Shown here in pieces: positions 55,635 through 64,000 of a DNA stretch of 64,000 nt. Location: the NCBI RefSeq assembly GCF_024346995.1, contig NZ_AP024887.1, positions 1,426,001-1,490,000 on the forward strand, in the 5' to 3' direction. The stretch comes from Vibrio palustris. GTDB lineage: Bacteria > Pseudomonadota > Gammaproteobacteria > Enterobacterales > Vibrionaceae. The first letter of the stretch is position 1. The number at the start of each line of letters is the position of its first letter. The notes under the pieces were generated by a model. It was not told where the DNA came from. It saw only the letters and a list, made by a program, of their open reading frames with translations, and made no database searches. A program made the position numbers and the translations under genes.

Positions 55635-56278
55635 TACAACTTCTCTGTGTCTAGCATTCCATGTCGAATCGCCAAATGCGTCAGCTCTACATCCCCACCA
55701 ATATTTAGTTTGGCAAATAAACGATAGCGATAACTATTAACGGTCTTTGGGCTTAAATTCAGCTGTTCGGAAATATCCGTTACTTTTTGTCCTTGAGTAA
55801 TCATCATCATGATTTGCAATTCACGCTCAGACAAATCCGCAAATGGATTTTCAGATGCAGGTGAAAATTGGCTTAACGCCATTTGTTGGGCTATCTCTGG
55901 AGAAATATAACGCTGCCCACTATTCACCACGCGAATCGCATTGACCATTTCATCCGGCGCTGCACCTTTGGTCAAATACCCTGCAGCACCCGCTTGCATA
56001 ACTCGCGTTGGAAACGGATTTTCGGTATGTATCGTTAATACAATAATTTTGACATCGGGATTAAAACGTAAAATCTTTTTCGTCGCTTCTAACCCACCAA
56101 TGCCTGGCATGTTCATATCCATTAATATGACATCGGCATGATTGCTGCGGCACCATTTTACCGCATCTTCACCACTGACAGCTTCCCCTGCTATACTCAT
56201 TCCACGGACGTCTTCAATAATACGTCTTATCCCTGTGCGAACCAGTTCGTGATCATCTACAAGGAAAACATTTATCAA
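55634..56278 (-). CDS. uvrY: GacA/UvrY-type response regulator (VarA in Vibrio)
   Basis: A 214-residue response regulator: receiver domain (phospho-acceptor Asp54 in ILMDMNMPG, Lys in LTKGA) and a LuxR-type HTH (about 150-205, [25 protein letters not shown] split). It is the partner of a BarA/VarS sensor kinase and activates Csr small RNAs; in V. cholerae it is called VarA. Located upstream of uvrC with a one-base overlap, as in E. coli. Confidence 0.95.
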   Translation of the reverse strand: MINVFLVDDHELVRTGIRRIIEDVRGMSIAGEAVSGEDAVKWCRSNHADVILMDMNMPGIGGLEATKKILRFNPDVKIIVLTIHTENPFPTRVMQAGAAGYLTKGAAPDEMVNAIRVVNSGQRYISPEIAQQMALSQFSPASENPFADLSERELQIMMMITQGQKVTDISEQLNLSPKTVNSYRYRLFAKLNIGGDVELTHLAIRHGMLDTEKL

Positions 56279-56722
56279 ACTTGTATCTCCACGCTTATTA
56301 TCGGTTGGCTAGCGTACACAATTTAGCCGTGTGTATTACTCGCCTAGTTAAACTTTAATGCAAAAATATATTACCCGACTATGTGCTGAAACATAACGTT
56401 TAGCAAGCACTTATTACCTCGCTTTCTTACCAGATAGTAAAAAAACCCAAAATCAATGCATTGCAACTAAATGCACTAAGAGGCACGGGTTATTTTTTGA
56501 CTATTATTTATCTCTCGATCCATGATGAGTGCACCCACTCATCGTGGCTTATCGAAGATAATATCAAACTCTCCTAATGAACCAAGGTTACGGTGCACAT
56601 TTTGAGAAAAAATAAGGCAATGGTTACCGTGCATGGTGAAACGCACTCTCCATATTGCGAGCCTTTTCTATGCTAACATGGCACGCTAAACTTGCAGTTT
56701 GCTTAACCATTTAACGGATACT
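56279..56722 (+). other. 444-bp divergent region between uvrY and polB
   Basis: Promoters for uvrY (leftward) and polB (rightward). I looked for a LexA box (CTGT-N8-ACAG) before polB and did not see one. A hairpin-forming stretch at about 56437-56500 (AACCC/GGGTT with an inner TGCATT/AATGCA) ends in T6 and could be a terminator or small RNA end; tentative. Confidence 0.45.
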
Positions 56723-59083
56723 ATGACTCACCACACTGGCTTCTTACTGACTCGGCATGCGCGTGACCTTGGTTCTCACACTCACATCGAACTGTGGCTA
56801 GCAACACCACACGGACCAACACAGCTATTAATCCCCAATGAGAGGCCCGTATTTTTTATTGAGCAAACCGCACAAAATGCAGCGTTACAGGCGTTAGATT
56901 CTCTCGCAAATATTGAAGTACGTCCATTAGAGATGATGCACTTCTCAGGAGCTGCTGTGAGTGCCGTGTACACATCTACGATTGCGCAATCACAATTATG
57001 CCAACAACGATTACGCCAGTCAGATATTGCAGTATACGAAACAGATATCCGGTTAGCCGATCGTTACTTAATGGAACGCTTTATTCGAGGCAGCCTCGAC
57101 TATACTGGTACGGTCTATAATCAATCAGGCTATAGCCAAATTCGTAATGCCAAGTGTCGCCCAACCGATTATACGCCGCAACTTTCTGTCGTTTCACTCG
57201 ATTTTGAATGCTCAGAAAAAGGCATATTATATTCCGTCGGCTTAGCGAGCCCTATGGATAGTCGCGTCATCATGATAGGCGACGCTGAACCGAGTGATAC
57301 CAACATCGAGTGGGTTAATGATGAACAAGCGTTAATTCATGCGTTAATTGCTTGGTTCAAGCACCATGATCCCGATGTCATTATTGGGTGGAACGTAATT
57401 GATTTTGACTTTCGACTATTACACCGTCGCGCCCAGAGGCATGGCATTGCATTACAAATTGGTCGCGGACAACAAACCAGTTATTTTCGAAGTGCATCCA
57501 AAACCGGCCAAGGTTTTATTACCATTCCGGGGCGAGTGGTATTAGATGGCATCGATACATTGAAAACCGCGGCTTATCATTTTCGCTCATGGTCATTAGA
57601 AGCCGTATCTCAAGAACTTTTAGGTGAAGGCAAAGCCATTCACAATGTTCATGACCGTATGGCTGAAATCAACCATATGTTTGCCCACGACAAATCGTCA
57701 TTGGCCAAATATAACCTACAAGATTGCACCTTAGTAAACCGTATATTCCAGCACACTCATTTATTAGAGTTTGCGATTCAACGCTCGCGCTTAACGGGTT
57801 TGGAACTCGACCGTATCGGGGGATCAGTCGCCGCATTTACCAATTTATATCTACCACAATTACACCGGGCGGGGTACATCGCTCCCAATTTAGAATCTGA
57901 ACATTGGCAAGCGAGTCCCGGGGGCTATGTTATGGATTCTTTACCCGGCTTATACGATTCAGTATTAGTGCTCGATTTTAAGAGCCTATACCCATCAATT
58001 ATTCGTTCGTTTCTTATCGACCCGATGGGACTCATTGAAGGGCTACAGCTTGAAATAGGAAAACACGCGAATCAAGCCGTACCTGGATTTCGTGGTGGTC
58101 AGTTTCACCGTACCCGCCATTTCCTACCCGAAATGATCGAACAACTGTGGATCGCCCGCGATCACGCCAAGAAAGCCAATGAATACGCGTTCTCACAAGC
58201 GATTAAAATCATCATGAATTCCTTCTACGGCGTATTGGGCTCTTCTGGTTGTCGATTTTTTGATACCCGCTTAGCGTCCAGTATTACGATGCGGGGTCAT
58301 GAGATCATGAAACAGACCCGCGAACTTATCGAAAGCTATGGCTATCAAGTTATCTATGGAGATACAGATTCAACGTTTGTGGCACTTGGTTATGAATGCA
58401 CGGAAGCTGATGCCAAGCGTATCGGCACAGAATTGGTCGACACCATCAACCAATGGTGGACTGATCATTTACGCGCTAACTACCAATTAACGTCAATTTT
58501 AGAAATTGAGTATGAAAATCATTACCGTAAATTTTTAATGCCAACAATACGAGGTTCAGAAACAGGATCGAAGAAACGTTATGCGGGTTTATTAGGTCAA
58601 GGTGACCATGAACGTATGGTTTTTAAAGGCTTAGAAAGTGTGCGTACCGATTGGACCGCGCTTGCTCAGCGGTTTCAAAAGGAACTGTATCGCATGATAT
58701 TCCATGGTGAATCCCCTGATGACTATATCCGTGATATGACCGAGCGCACGCGCGCTGGGGAGTTTGATGAAGAATTAGTCTATCGCAAACGCTTACGCCA
58801 AAAGCTCAGTGAATATCAACGCAACGTACCACCACAAGTGCGTGCAGCGCGCTTAGCCGACGACATCAATGCCAAACTGGGCCGCGCACCACAATATCAA
58901 AATAAAGGCATTATCGATTATGTGATCACAGTTAATGGGCCAGAGCCGAAAGAGTATTGCCGCAGTCCACTTGACTATGATCACTACATCGACAAACAGC
59001 TCAAGCCCGTCGCCGACGCGATATTACCTTTCATTGAGCGCCAATTTGATGCACTCAATGCCCCGCAGTTGGGATTATTTTAA
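56723..59083 (+). CDS. polB: DNA polymerase II
   Basis: A 786-residue family B DNA polymerase with 3'-5' exonuclease. Exo I is SLDFECSEKG (Asp, Glu), Exo III near YNLQDCTLV; polymerase motif A is LDFKSLYPSIIRSF, motif B is KIIMNSFYGVLGS, and motif C is YGDTDST. Length matches E. coli PolB. The frame is open from 56699 (TTG), but the ATG at 56723 begins the family sequence. In E. coli polB is SOS-induced; no LexA site is visible here. Confidence 0.97.
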   Translation: MTHHTGFLLTRHARDLGSHTHIELWLATPHGPTQLLIPNERPVFFIEQTAQNAALQALDSLANIEVRPLEMMHFSGAAVSAVYTSTIAQSQLCQQRLRQSDIAVYETDIRLADRYLMERFIRGSLDYTGTVYNQSGYSQIRNAKCRPTDYTPQLSVVSLDFECSEKGILYSVGLASPMDSRVIMIGDAEPSDTNIEWVNDEQALIHALIAWFKHHDPDVIIGWNVIDFDFRLLHRRAQRHGIALQIGRGQQTSYFRSASKTGQGFITIPGRVVLDGIDTLKTAAYHFRSWSLEAVSQELLGEGKAIHNVHDRMAEINHMFAHDKSSLAKYNLQDCTLVNRIFQHTHLLEFAIQRSRLTGLELDRIGGSVAAFTNLYLPQLHRAGYIAPNLESEHWQASPGGYVMDSLPGLYDSVLVLDFKSLYPSIIRSFLIDPMGLIEGLQLEIGKHANQAVPGFRGGQFHRTRHFLPEMIEQLWIARDHAKKANEYAFSQAIKIIMNSFYGVLGSSGCRFFDTRLASSITMRGHEIMKQTRELIESYGYQVIYGDTDSTFVALGYECTEADAKRIGTELVDTINQWWTDHLRANYQLTSILEIEYENHYRKFLMPTIRGSETGSKKRYAGLLGQGDHERMVFKGLESVRTDWTALAQRFQKELYRMIFHGESPDDYIRDMTERTRAGEFDEELVYRKRLRQKLSEYQRNVPPQVRAARLADDINAKLGRAPQYQNKGIIDYVITVNGPEPKEYCRSPLDYDHYIDKQLKPVADAILPFIERQFDALNAPQLGLF

Positions 59084-59098
59084 AATTCAGACACACAT

Positions 59099-59866
59099 TT
59101 AGCCAATTTTGAATTCGGTTTTCTCATATTGTTTAGCCAACCAAGGGCCAAAGTCATCGAGTAAACCGACGACCGAACGTTTAGCAATGATTTTACCGCG
59201 CAGTAGCAATGCTAGGCGATCAACCTCGCGCTGTTTCTCTGGATGATATAACAAAAATTGTTTGCCACATTCTACTGGATCATCAAACCATTGCTTATCT
59301 CGGTGCATGATCAGTGAGTAGCTGGCACGTAATAACTTTTTAGCGACTTCAGTCTGCGCATGAATTTGCTCGTCGCCCCGCGTCGCTTTGGCGATTTTTG
59401 CTCGGTAATAGGCCACTTTATAACCGACATCCATATTCCAATACTTGGCAATTTCCCAACTAGGCTCATAGTCGCCAAAACACTCTCCCAAGTCACTACC
59501 ATGAATACATCGGGCACAATGTCGTAACAAAAAGCCCCATGAAAACAAACTGTCGAGAGAAGCGACGTCACTGGCTAATGCGGTTTTCACATTCAAATCC
59601 GTAATAAACGGATAATGCCGTTGGAAACGATAACGAATCGTATTGACTAGCGTCATTCGATTGCTTTCAAAGGTGTCATGAGTGACCACAATAATATCAA
59701 TGTTCGAGCGCCCCGGTTTCGCCGTACCGCGCGCCACACTGCCATACACATAGAGACTGTGTAAGTTATTTCCTAAACCAGCACGAAAAAATTTCACTAA
59801 CTCTGCTACAGCAGGCACATAATCAGACTGTAACGGCGATTGTGCCGTTAACACATTCAGTGGCAT
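59099..59866 (-). CDS. Nucleotidyltransferase-domain protein with an altered metal site
   Basis: A 255-residue protein with an N-terminal pol-beta-type nucleotidyltransferase domain: YGSVARGTAKPGRSNIDIIVV (split here) holds the GS motif (G42, S43) and R46-G47. The canonical SDxD has Asn55 in place of the first Asp, with Asp57 kept. The C-terminal half is helical, like aminoglycoside adenylyltransferase AadA or related proteins. It may therefore be inactive or use a different metal arrangement. Gene ends 15 bp from the convergent polB. Confidence 0.75.
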   Translation of the reverse strand: MPLNVLTAQSPLQSDYVPAVAELVKFFRAGLGNNLHSLYVYGSVARGTAKPGRSNIDIIVVTHDTFESNRMTLVNTIRYRFQRHYPFITDLNVKTALASDVASLDSLFSWGFLLRHCARCIHGSDLGECFGDYEPSWEIAKYWNMDVGYKVAYYRAKIAKATRGDEQIHAQTEVAKKLLRASYSLIMHRDKQWFDDPVECGKQFLLYHPEKQREVDRLALLLRGKIIAKRSVVGLLDDFGPWLAKQYEKTEFKIG

Positions 59867-60065
59867 TACTTGCGCTCGCTCTTATGATAATGATGAATAC
59901 TATGTTCCCCTATCCCCCATGCTTAATCAACAAATTGTCATCTGCATGAGGCCTCATTGCATGAATTCTCACCATATTATAACCAGATAACACCGTAATC
60001 AGAGATGTTTTTCAGTCACGACCTTCGCTATAATAGCGATACTCATACAATGAAGGACACAGTTC

Positions 60066-60632
60066 ATGCCAAAGGCAAGTGAATTAAAAAAAGGGCTCGC
60101 AATTGTTGCGAACAAGAAAACCCTATTGATTAAAGATATCGAAGTGACGACGCCTGGCGGTCGTGGCGGTTCAAAAATTTATAAACTCCGTTGTACTGAC
60201 TTAGAAACAGGCGCTCGCGTCGATGAACGTTATAAATCTGACGATTTCCTCGATACCGTTGATATGAATAAACGCGCCGTTTCATTCTCTTACATTGACG
60301 GTGACGAGCATATTTTCATGGATAATGAAGATTTCGCTCAATTTAACTTTAAGTCAACCGACATTGCAGACGAACTGCTATTTATGACGGAAGAAATTCA
60401 AGGTTTACACGTGGTACTTGTTGACGGTAAGCCAGTGGCCTTAGAAATGCCTGCTTCGGTGGAACTTGTCATTGACGAAACCGATCCTTCTATCAAAGGC
60501 GCATCTGCGTCTGCACGTACTAAACCTGCATATTTTGCAACTGGCCTTGTGGTACAAGTACCTGAGTACATTGCCAGCGGCGAACGCGTTGTGATCAACA
60601 TTGCAGAACGTAAATTCATGAGCCGAGCATAA
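60066..60632 (+). CDS. yeiP: Elongation factor P-like protein YeiP
   Basis: A 188-residue EF-P paralogue (EfpL/YeiP). KOW-like N-terminal domain (ELKKGLAIVANKKTLLIKDI) with the loop TPGGRGGSKI, where EF-P carries its modified residue, then two OB-fold domains. YeiP helps ribosomes at certain proline motifs and is not modified like EF-P. The next gene follows 9 bp later. Confidence 0.96.
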   Translation: MPKASELKKGLAIVANKKTLLIKDIEVTTPGGRGGSKIYKLRCTDLETGARVDERYKSDDFLDTVDMNKRAVSFSYIDGDEHIFMDNEDFAQFNFKSTDIADELLFMTEEIQGLHVVLVDGKPVALEMPASVELVIDETDPSIKGASASARTKPAYFATGLVVQVPEYIASGERVVINIAERKFMSRA

Positions 60633-60641
60633 AGAGGCACT

Positions 60642-60962
60642 ATGACAGACTTAATTTCTTACGACGATACTATCGACACTGCTTATGACATCTTTTTGGA
60701 AATGGCAGAAGATAACTTAGAACCAGCAGATGTCATTTTATTCACTGCTCAGTTCGATGAACGCGGCGCTGCCGAAGTGGTCGAAACAGGTAATGACTGG
60801 GTTGAACATGTTGGCTTCGATGTTGATAAAGAACGCTATGCCGAAGTACGTATTGGACTCGTGAATGAAGAAGACGACGTGCTCGACGACGTCTTTGCAC
60901 GTATGCTAGTTAGCCGCGATCCAGAACATAAGTTTTGTCATATGTTATGGAAACGTGACTAA
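60642..60962 (+). CDS. yciU: HI1450/YciU-family dsDNA-mimic protein
   Basis: A 106-residue, strongly acidic protein of the HI1450/DUF440 family. The charged surface is proposed to mimic double-stranded DNA. Block EMAEDNLEPADVILF and the C-terminal HKFCHMLWKRD are diagnostic. It is in the same unit as yeiP. Confidence 0.9.
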   Translation: MTDLISYDDTIDTAYDIFLEMAEDNLEPADVILFTAQFDERGAAEVVETGNDWVEHVGFDVDKERYAEVRIGLVNEEDDVLDDVFARMLVSRDPEHKFCHMLWKRD

Positions 60963-60970
60963 TTTAAAGC

Positions 60971-61001
60971 AAAAGCCAGCTCATTCGAGTTGGCTTTTTA
61001 T
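60971..61001 (+). terminator. Terminator after yciU
   Basis: AAAAGCCAGCTC / GAGTTGGCTTTT stem (one G-T pair) with loop ATTC and a T run. Confidence 0.9.
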
Positions 61002-61029
61002 TATCCCTGCCGCCTCTTGGCGAACCATA

Positions 61030-61356
61030 CTAAATAACGTCAGTCATCAGTGAAAACTTCAGCATGTATAACTGTTCAATGCCGGGATATATCTCTTGGA
61101 TCACCTGTTTTAGTTGAGCTAACGTCATATTTTCTTGCTCAGCATGCAGCGCAGTCAACGCATCAAAGCGTACTTGCGTGACACCATCGATACGTACATG
61201 GCAAAATCGGCGTCCGTGCTCTAATGTCGACACGGCAACCACGTCACCAACTTCATAGTCTTTTTCACTCTCATCTCGCAGCGTGATCACTTTTTTACCG
61301 GATAAAATATCAGCTTCAAACCGTTCAAAAAACGTTATATGTTTCATCTGGGGCAT
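61030..61356 (-). CDS. yqfB: N4-acetylcytidine amidohydrolase (ASCH domain)
   Basis: A 108-residue ASCH-fold enzyme that deacetylates N4-acetylcytidine. The catalytic Lys and Thr of E. coli YqfB (K21, T24) correspond to K22 and T25 in SGKKVITLRDE, and the downstream HAEQENMTL segment containing the catalytic Glu is identical in pattern. ATG 61347 (residue 4) is an alternative start that overlaps the stop of an upstream short frame as ATGA. Confidence 0.92.
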   Translation of the reverse strand: MPQMKHITFFERFEADILSGKKVITLRDESEKDYEVGDVVAVSTLEHGRRFCHVRIDGVTQVRFDALTALHAEQENMTLAQLKQVIQEIYPGIEQLYMLKFSLMTDVI

Positions 61357-61439
61357 ACCTTAATATTGCGCTGTCGTGCTTCTCTATAAAGGGCATACAT
61401 TAAACACGCAATCACCAAGTTTGCCAAACCAATGACCAT
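61344..61439 (-). CDS. Possible micro-ORF overlapping yqfB
   Basis: A 31-codon frame on the minus strand with a single hydrophobic stretch (MVIGLANLVIACLMYALY) followed by a basic tail. Its TGA overlaps the second in-frame ATG of yqfB (ATGA), a typical coupling arrangement. The frame is open further upstream without a good start, and a one-base shift would join it to an ATG at about 61479 to give a 44-residue single-pass membrane protein. Real coding is uncertain. Confidence 0.3.
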   Translation of the reverse strand: MVIGLANLVIACLMYALYREARQRNIKVCPR

Positions 61440-61676
61440 GATTATGGTAATAACGACGCCTTTTGTGGACTTTATTCATACTAAATACCCAGTATTTGTT
61501 GAATTATTTGCATTTTCAACAAATAACACAAAAAGATAAAATAATTTAAAAACAATAACTTAATGTGAAATTATAATAGTAAAAAACAGAAAATATATTT
61601 TTTTTCGACTGAAGAGACCAATTTAAGGCAATTGTCCGTTATAATGCCGCACGGTTTTGGTCACGTAGCGTATATT

Positions 61677-62399
61677 ATGTTTTTAAATCCCTATTTTTCA
61701 TCTCAAGAATCAAAGTTTCGATTCACACGCCGCCAAGCAAGTCATTTTGCTAAAAAAGTAGCGGGTGATTACAACCCTATTCACGACGAAGACAACAAAC
61801 GTTTTTGCGTCCCTGGGGATTTGCTGTTTGCCGTATTGTTAAAACAAGAAGGCATTAGCCAAAAAATGCGCTTCGATTTCTCTGGAATGGTCAGCGATGA
61901 CGTATTACTGCATATTGAAAAACGCAGTGAAGAAGAAAGTGCGGTCGTGAATGATGCCGGTAAAGAGTTTTTGCATTTAAACCGTTCAGGCGAAACAACG
62001 CATAATGCCGAATTTATCGAGCATATGGTGACCAAGTATGTGCAGTTTTCTGGAAAAAACTTCCCGCACATACTCGTGCCTTTAATGAAAGAGAAGCAGA
62101 TGATGATTAATTGTCAGCGCCCTCTTGTCATCTACGAAAGCATGGAAGTTGAGTTCGAACGGCTTGATTTAATTCATCCAGAAATCGAATACACAGGCGC
62201 TACTTTCGATGTGGAAGGTAAACGTGGCCTTGTTACGTTGAACTTTACCTTCAAAGAAGAGGGTATTGTGATTGGTAGAGGGGTCAAACGCATGGTAGCA
62301 AGCGGCCTAAAACCTTATAATCAAGATGACATTGATAACTTAGTGACGCGCTTTAATACCCTTAAAGAAGCATTTATTTCCGAGTATTGCTCAGCATAA
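61677..62399 (+). CDS. DUF3581 family protein with a MaoC-like hot-dog motif
   Basis: A 240-residue protein of the DUF3581 family, typical of vibrios and relatives. The segment FAKKVAGDYNPIHDED resembles the hydratase motif (DxNPxH) of MaoC/R-hydratase hot-dog enzymes, followed by RFCVPGDLLFA. This suggests an acyl-CoA-type ligand, but no reaction is known. Upstream 15 codons are open, but ATG 61677 begins the family sequence. Confidence 0.85.
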   Translation: MFLNPYFSSQESKFRFTRRQASHFAKKVAGDYNPIHDEDNKRFCVPGDLLFAVLLKQEGISQKMRFDFSGMVSDDVLLHIEKRSEEESAVVNDAGKEFLHLNRSGETTHNAEFIEHMVTKYVQFSGKNFPHILVPLMKEKQMMINCQRPLVIYESMEVEFERLDLIHPEIEYTGATFDVEGKRGLVTLNFTFKEEGIVIGRGVKRMVASGLKPYNQDDIDNLVTRFNTLKEAFISEYCSA

Positions 62400-62420
62400 A
62401 TAACTCACCTCTTTTAATAA

Positions 62421-62450
62421 AAAACGAGCCTATTTGGCTCGTTTTTTATT
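62421..62450 (+). terminator. Terminator after the DUF3581 gene
   Basis: A 10-bp stem AAAACGAGCC / GGCTCGTTTT with loop TATTT and a T tract. Confidence 0.92.
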
Positions 62451-62467
62451 ATCTACTCTAAGTGCAA

Positions 62468-62500
62468 TAACAGGCCGTACTGACAAAGTACGGCCTGTTA
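62468..62500. terminator. Perfect hairpin at the end of the ydiJ-like gene
   Basis: A 14-bp perfect stem TAACAGGCCGTACT / AGTACGGCCTGTTA with a 5-base loop. It lies 8 bp past the stop of the leftward gene. No U tract, so it may stabilise or pause rather than terminate; the neighbouring terminator at 62421 may complete the job. Confidence 0.6.
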
Positions 62501-62508
62501 CTCATTCA

Positions 62509-64000
62509 TCACGATAACCCAATACCCGCATTAAGCACTTGGAGCAGCGCCTGCAACGGATGCTTGGGTTGATAATGTTCAAAGCGTTTCACCTGACTGC
62601 GACAGCTATACCCCGTCATTAAGCAACGCTCTTGTGGTAATAATGCTAAATTAGGCTTCCAGCTTAAACTGTAAATATCTGTCGACATCTGCACTTTATC
62701 CGCCTCATGGCCAAATGTGCCCGCCATACCACAACAGCCTACTGGAATGGTCTCTAATTGCGCACCAAAGTGAGTAAAAATTGCTTGCCACTGTTTTTCC
62801 GTATTCGGCAGTTTGGTTTTTTCTGTACAGTGCCCTAATAAATACCAAGGCCTGTTTGTCTCTGCCATCGTTAACGGGTCAAGCGCTGATAGCTGCGGTA
62901 ACAACCATTCATGTACTAATAACACATCAAATTGTCCACGCTGCTCGCCAAGCATCTCTACGTATTCATCGCGATAACACAGCACCATTGCTGGGTCGAC
63001 TCCCACCAACGGAATATCAAGCTCCGCGACTTGAGTCAAAAACTCCGCCGTGTTGGTTGCGGTCGACTGAAACTTCTGCAAGAAACCTTTAACATGCTGC
63101 GCTTTACCATTGGGTTTAAAAGGGAGTAATACAGGTTTTTTACCGAGTTTTACTGCCAGTGCAATCATATCTTCGACTACATCTGCATCGTAGTATGAAG
63201 TAAATGGATCTTGAACAATAATGACGTAATGCTGCTTTTCTTCAGGTGACAGTCCCGCCAAACGCTGCATATCAAACGCCTCGAGTGGGTGGCGGCGAAT
63301 CCGTTTTGCTAATATTGGTACCGATAATAACGGAGTGTCGACATACCCTATTGTTTTCTTAGTCAGCGTTTTCACCCAGCCCTGAGACAACATATTATTG
63401 ACCACATTTGGCATACGAGCCATCGTCGGTAATAACTGTTCAATGTTAGCCACTAAGTAGTCCTTCGCTGGACGCTGGTAACGTGAGTGGTAGAGATTTA
63501 AAAACCGCGAGCGAAAGCTCGGTACGTCGACTTTGATCGGACATTGGCTGGCACACGCTTTACACGCTAAACACCCGTTCATCGCATCAAATACTTCATG
63601 AGAAAAGTCTTCTTCATGACGCTTATTGAGGCGGTGGCGTATTCGGTTAATCAATGCTTTTACGGTTGGTGTACGCTCATAGGTGTCGTGCTCTAGGCTT
63701 AATATGTCGATACCTTCGTCACTGAGCTGACGTAGCCATTCTCGTACTAACCCTGCACGCCCTTTCGGAGAGTGACGACGATCCGCTGATACCTTCATTG
63801 AGGGGCACATCGGGGAACTGGTGTCATAGTTAAAACACAAGCCATTGCCATTACATAACATCGCCTGTTTAAAACTATCACGCACTTGAACATCAATTTG
63901 GCGATCATAATAGCCACGTGTGACACTCGCCACTTTGACTAATTCTGCATCGGATTCAAGAGGGGTACAAATTTTACCTGGGTTCATTTTATTGAGTGGG
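62509..64000 (-). CDS. ydiJ: C-terminal half of YdiJ-like FAD/Fe-S dehydrogenase (cut by right edge)
   Basis: About 497 codons of a larger gene that continues past the window; the frame is open through LNKMNPGKICTP, so the internal ATG is not the start. LNPGK marks the end of the FAD-linked oxidase domain. Then follow the Fe-S part: a Cys cluster C-N-G-N-G-L-C with a later C, CLACKACASQCP (4Fe-4S), and the CCG-type cysteine region GCCGMAGTFGHE. This is the layout of E. coli YdiJ (about 1018 residues), a D-2-hydroxyglutarate dehydrogenase. A hairpin follows the stop. Confidence 0.9.
   Translation of the reverse strand, partial: PLNKMNPGKICTPLESDAELVKVASVTRGYYDRQIDVQVRDSFKQAMLCNGNGLCFNYDTSSPMCPSMKVSADRRHSPKGRAGLVREWLRQLSDEGIDILSLEHDTYERTPTVKALINRIRHRLNKRHEEDFSHEVFDAMNGCLACKACASQCPIKVDVPSFRSRFLNLYHSRYQRPAKDYLVANIEQLLPTMARMPNVVNNMLSQGWVKTLTKKTIGYVDTPLLSVPILAKRIRRHPLEAFDMQRLAGLSPEEKQHYVIIVQDPFTSYYDADVVEDMIALAVKLGKKPVLLPFKPNGKAQHVKGFLQKFQSTATNTAEFLTQVAELDIPLVGVDPAMVLCYRDEYVEMLGEQRGQFDVLLVHEWLLPQLSALDPLTMAETNRPWYLLGHCTEKTKLPNTEKQWQAIFTHFGAQLETIPVGCCGMAGTFGHEADKVQMSTDIYSLSWKPNLALLPQERCLMTGYSCRSQVKRFEHYQPKHPLQALLQVLNAGIGLS

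Noticed and set aside
56279-56722. SOS (LexA) box before polB
   Set aside because: No CTGT-N8-ACAG sequence was found in the region.

Overview
The window is a stretch of Vibrio-type gammaproteobacterial chromosome (Vibrionaceae). The evidence is conserved gene order and family content: uvrY(varA)-uvrC-pgsA-tRNA, pheS-pheT-ihfA next to relV, tpm and purT, yohJ-yohK-cdd, and several Vibrio-typical hypothetical families. Base composition is moderate, gene density is high, and I see no insertion sequence, prophage, integron or CRISPR array. Both edges cut genes: an unrecognised 3' fragment on the left, and the C-terminal half of a YdiJ-like FAD/Fe-S dehydrogenase on the right.

Layout. 1-11.7 kb: small hypotheticals, an acetyltransferase, a dCache chemoreceptor, a BCCT osmolyte transporter, a shortened sugar-porter-like MFS gene, a lumazine-protein-like riboflavin synthase paralogue, two tRNA-Val(GAC), a DUF2726 protein and CheV. 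11.8-16.6 kb: an export operon (TolC-like, HlyD-like, two ABC-2 permeases) with no visible ATPase. 17-22.6 kb: metA behind tandem Met boxes, a TPR lipoprotein, rlmF, a glutaredoxin-like protein and small conserved genes. 23-30.4 kb: a beta-glucoside PTS locus (porin, two EIIC, EIIB, EIIA, GH1 6-phospho-beta-glucosidase, LacI-type regulator). Three near-identical palindromes, one in front of each transcription unit, define its regulon. 30.7-33.5 kb: btuD, btuC and astE. 33.5-38.7 kb: a long AT-rich non-coding stretch, a lipoprotein, yegD, and DUF2076, NYN and secreted small proteins. 39-47.6 kb: sbcB, yohJ-yohK-cdd with a CRP site, a DUF393 protein, an exported 2H phosphoesterase, purT with a PurR box, tpm, relV and ihfA. 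48-56.3 kb: pheT-pheS with a structured leader, an acetyltransferase, a 10-bp tandem repeat, four tRNAs, pgsA, uvrC and uvrY. 56.7-64 kb: polB, a nucleotidyltransferase with a changed metal site, yeiP-yciU, yqfB with a possible overlapping micro-ORF, a DUF3581 protein and the ydiJ fragment.

How the genes work together. The 23-30 kb locus reads as one pathway: sugar enters through the porin, is taken up and phosphorylated by EIIA/EIIB/EIIC, is cleaved by the GH1 enzyme, and the LacI-type protein represses all three units. Much of the rest is core metabolism and information processing (Met, Phe-tRNA, purine and pyrimidine salvage, DNA repair and replication).

Most worth a second look: relV, whose start region looks like a secretion signal although the enzyme should act in the cytoplasm; the lumazine-protein-like gene that lacks riboflavin synthase catalytic residues; the exported 2H phosphoesterase; the ATPase-less export operon; and the structured pheS leader. 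I did not find a clearly new multi-gene defence or mobile system.
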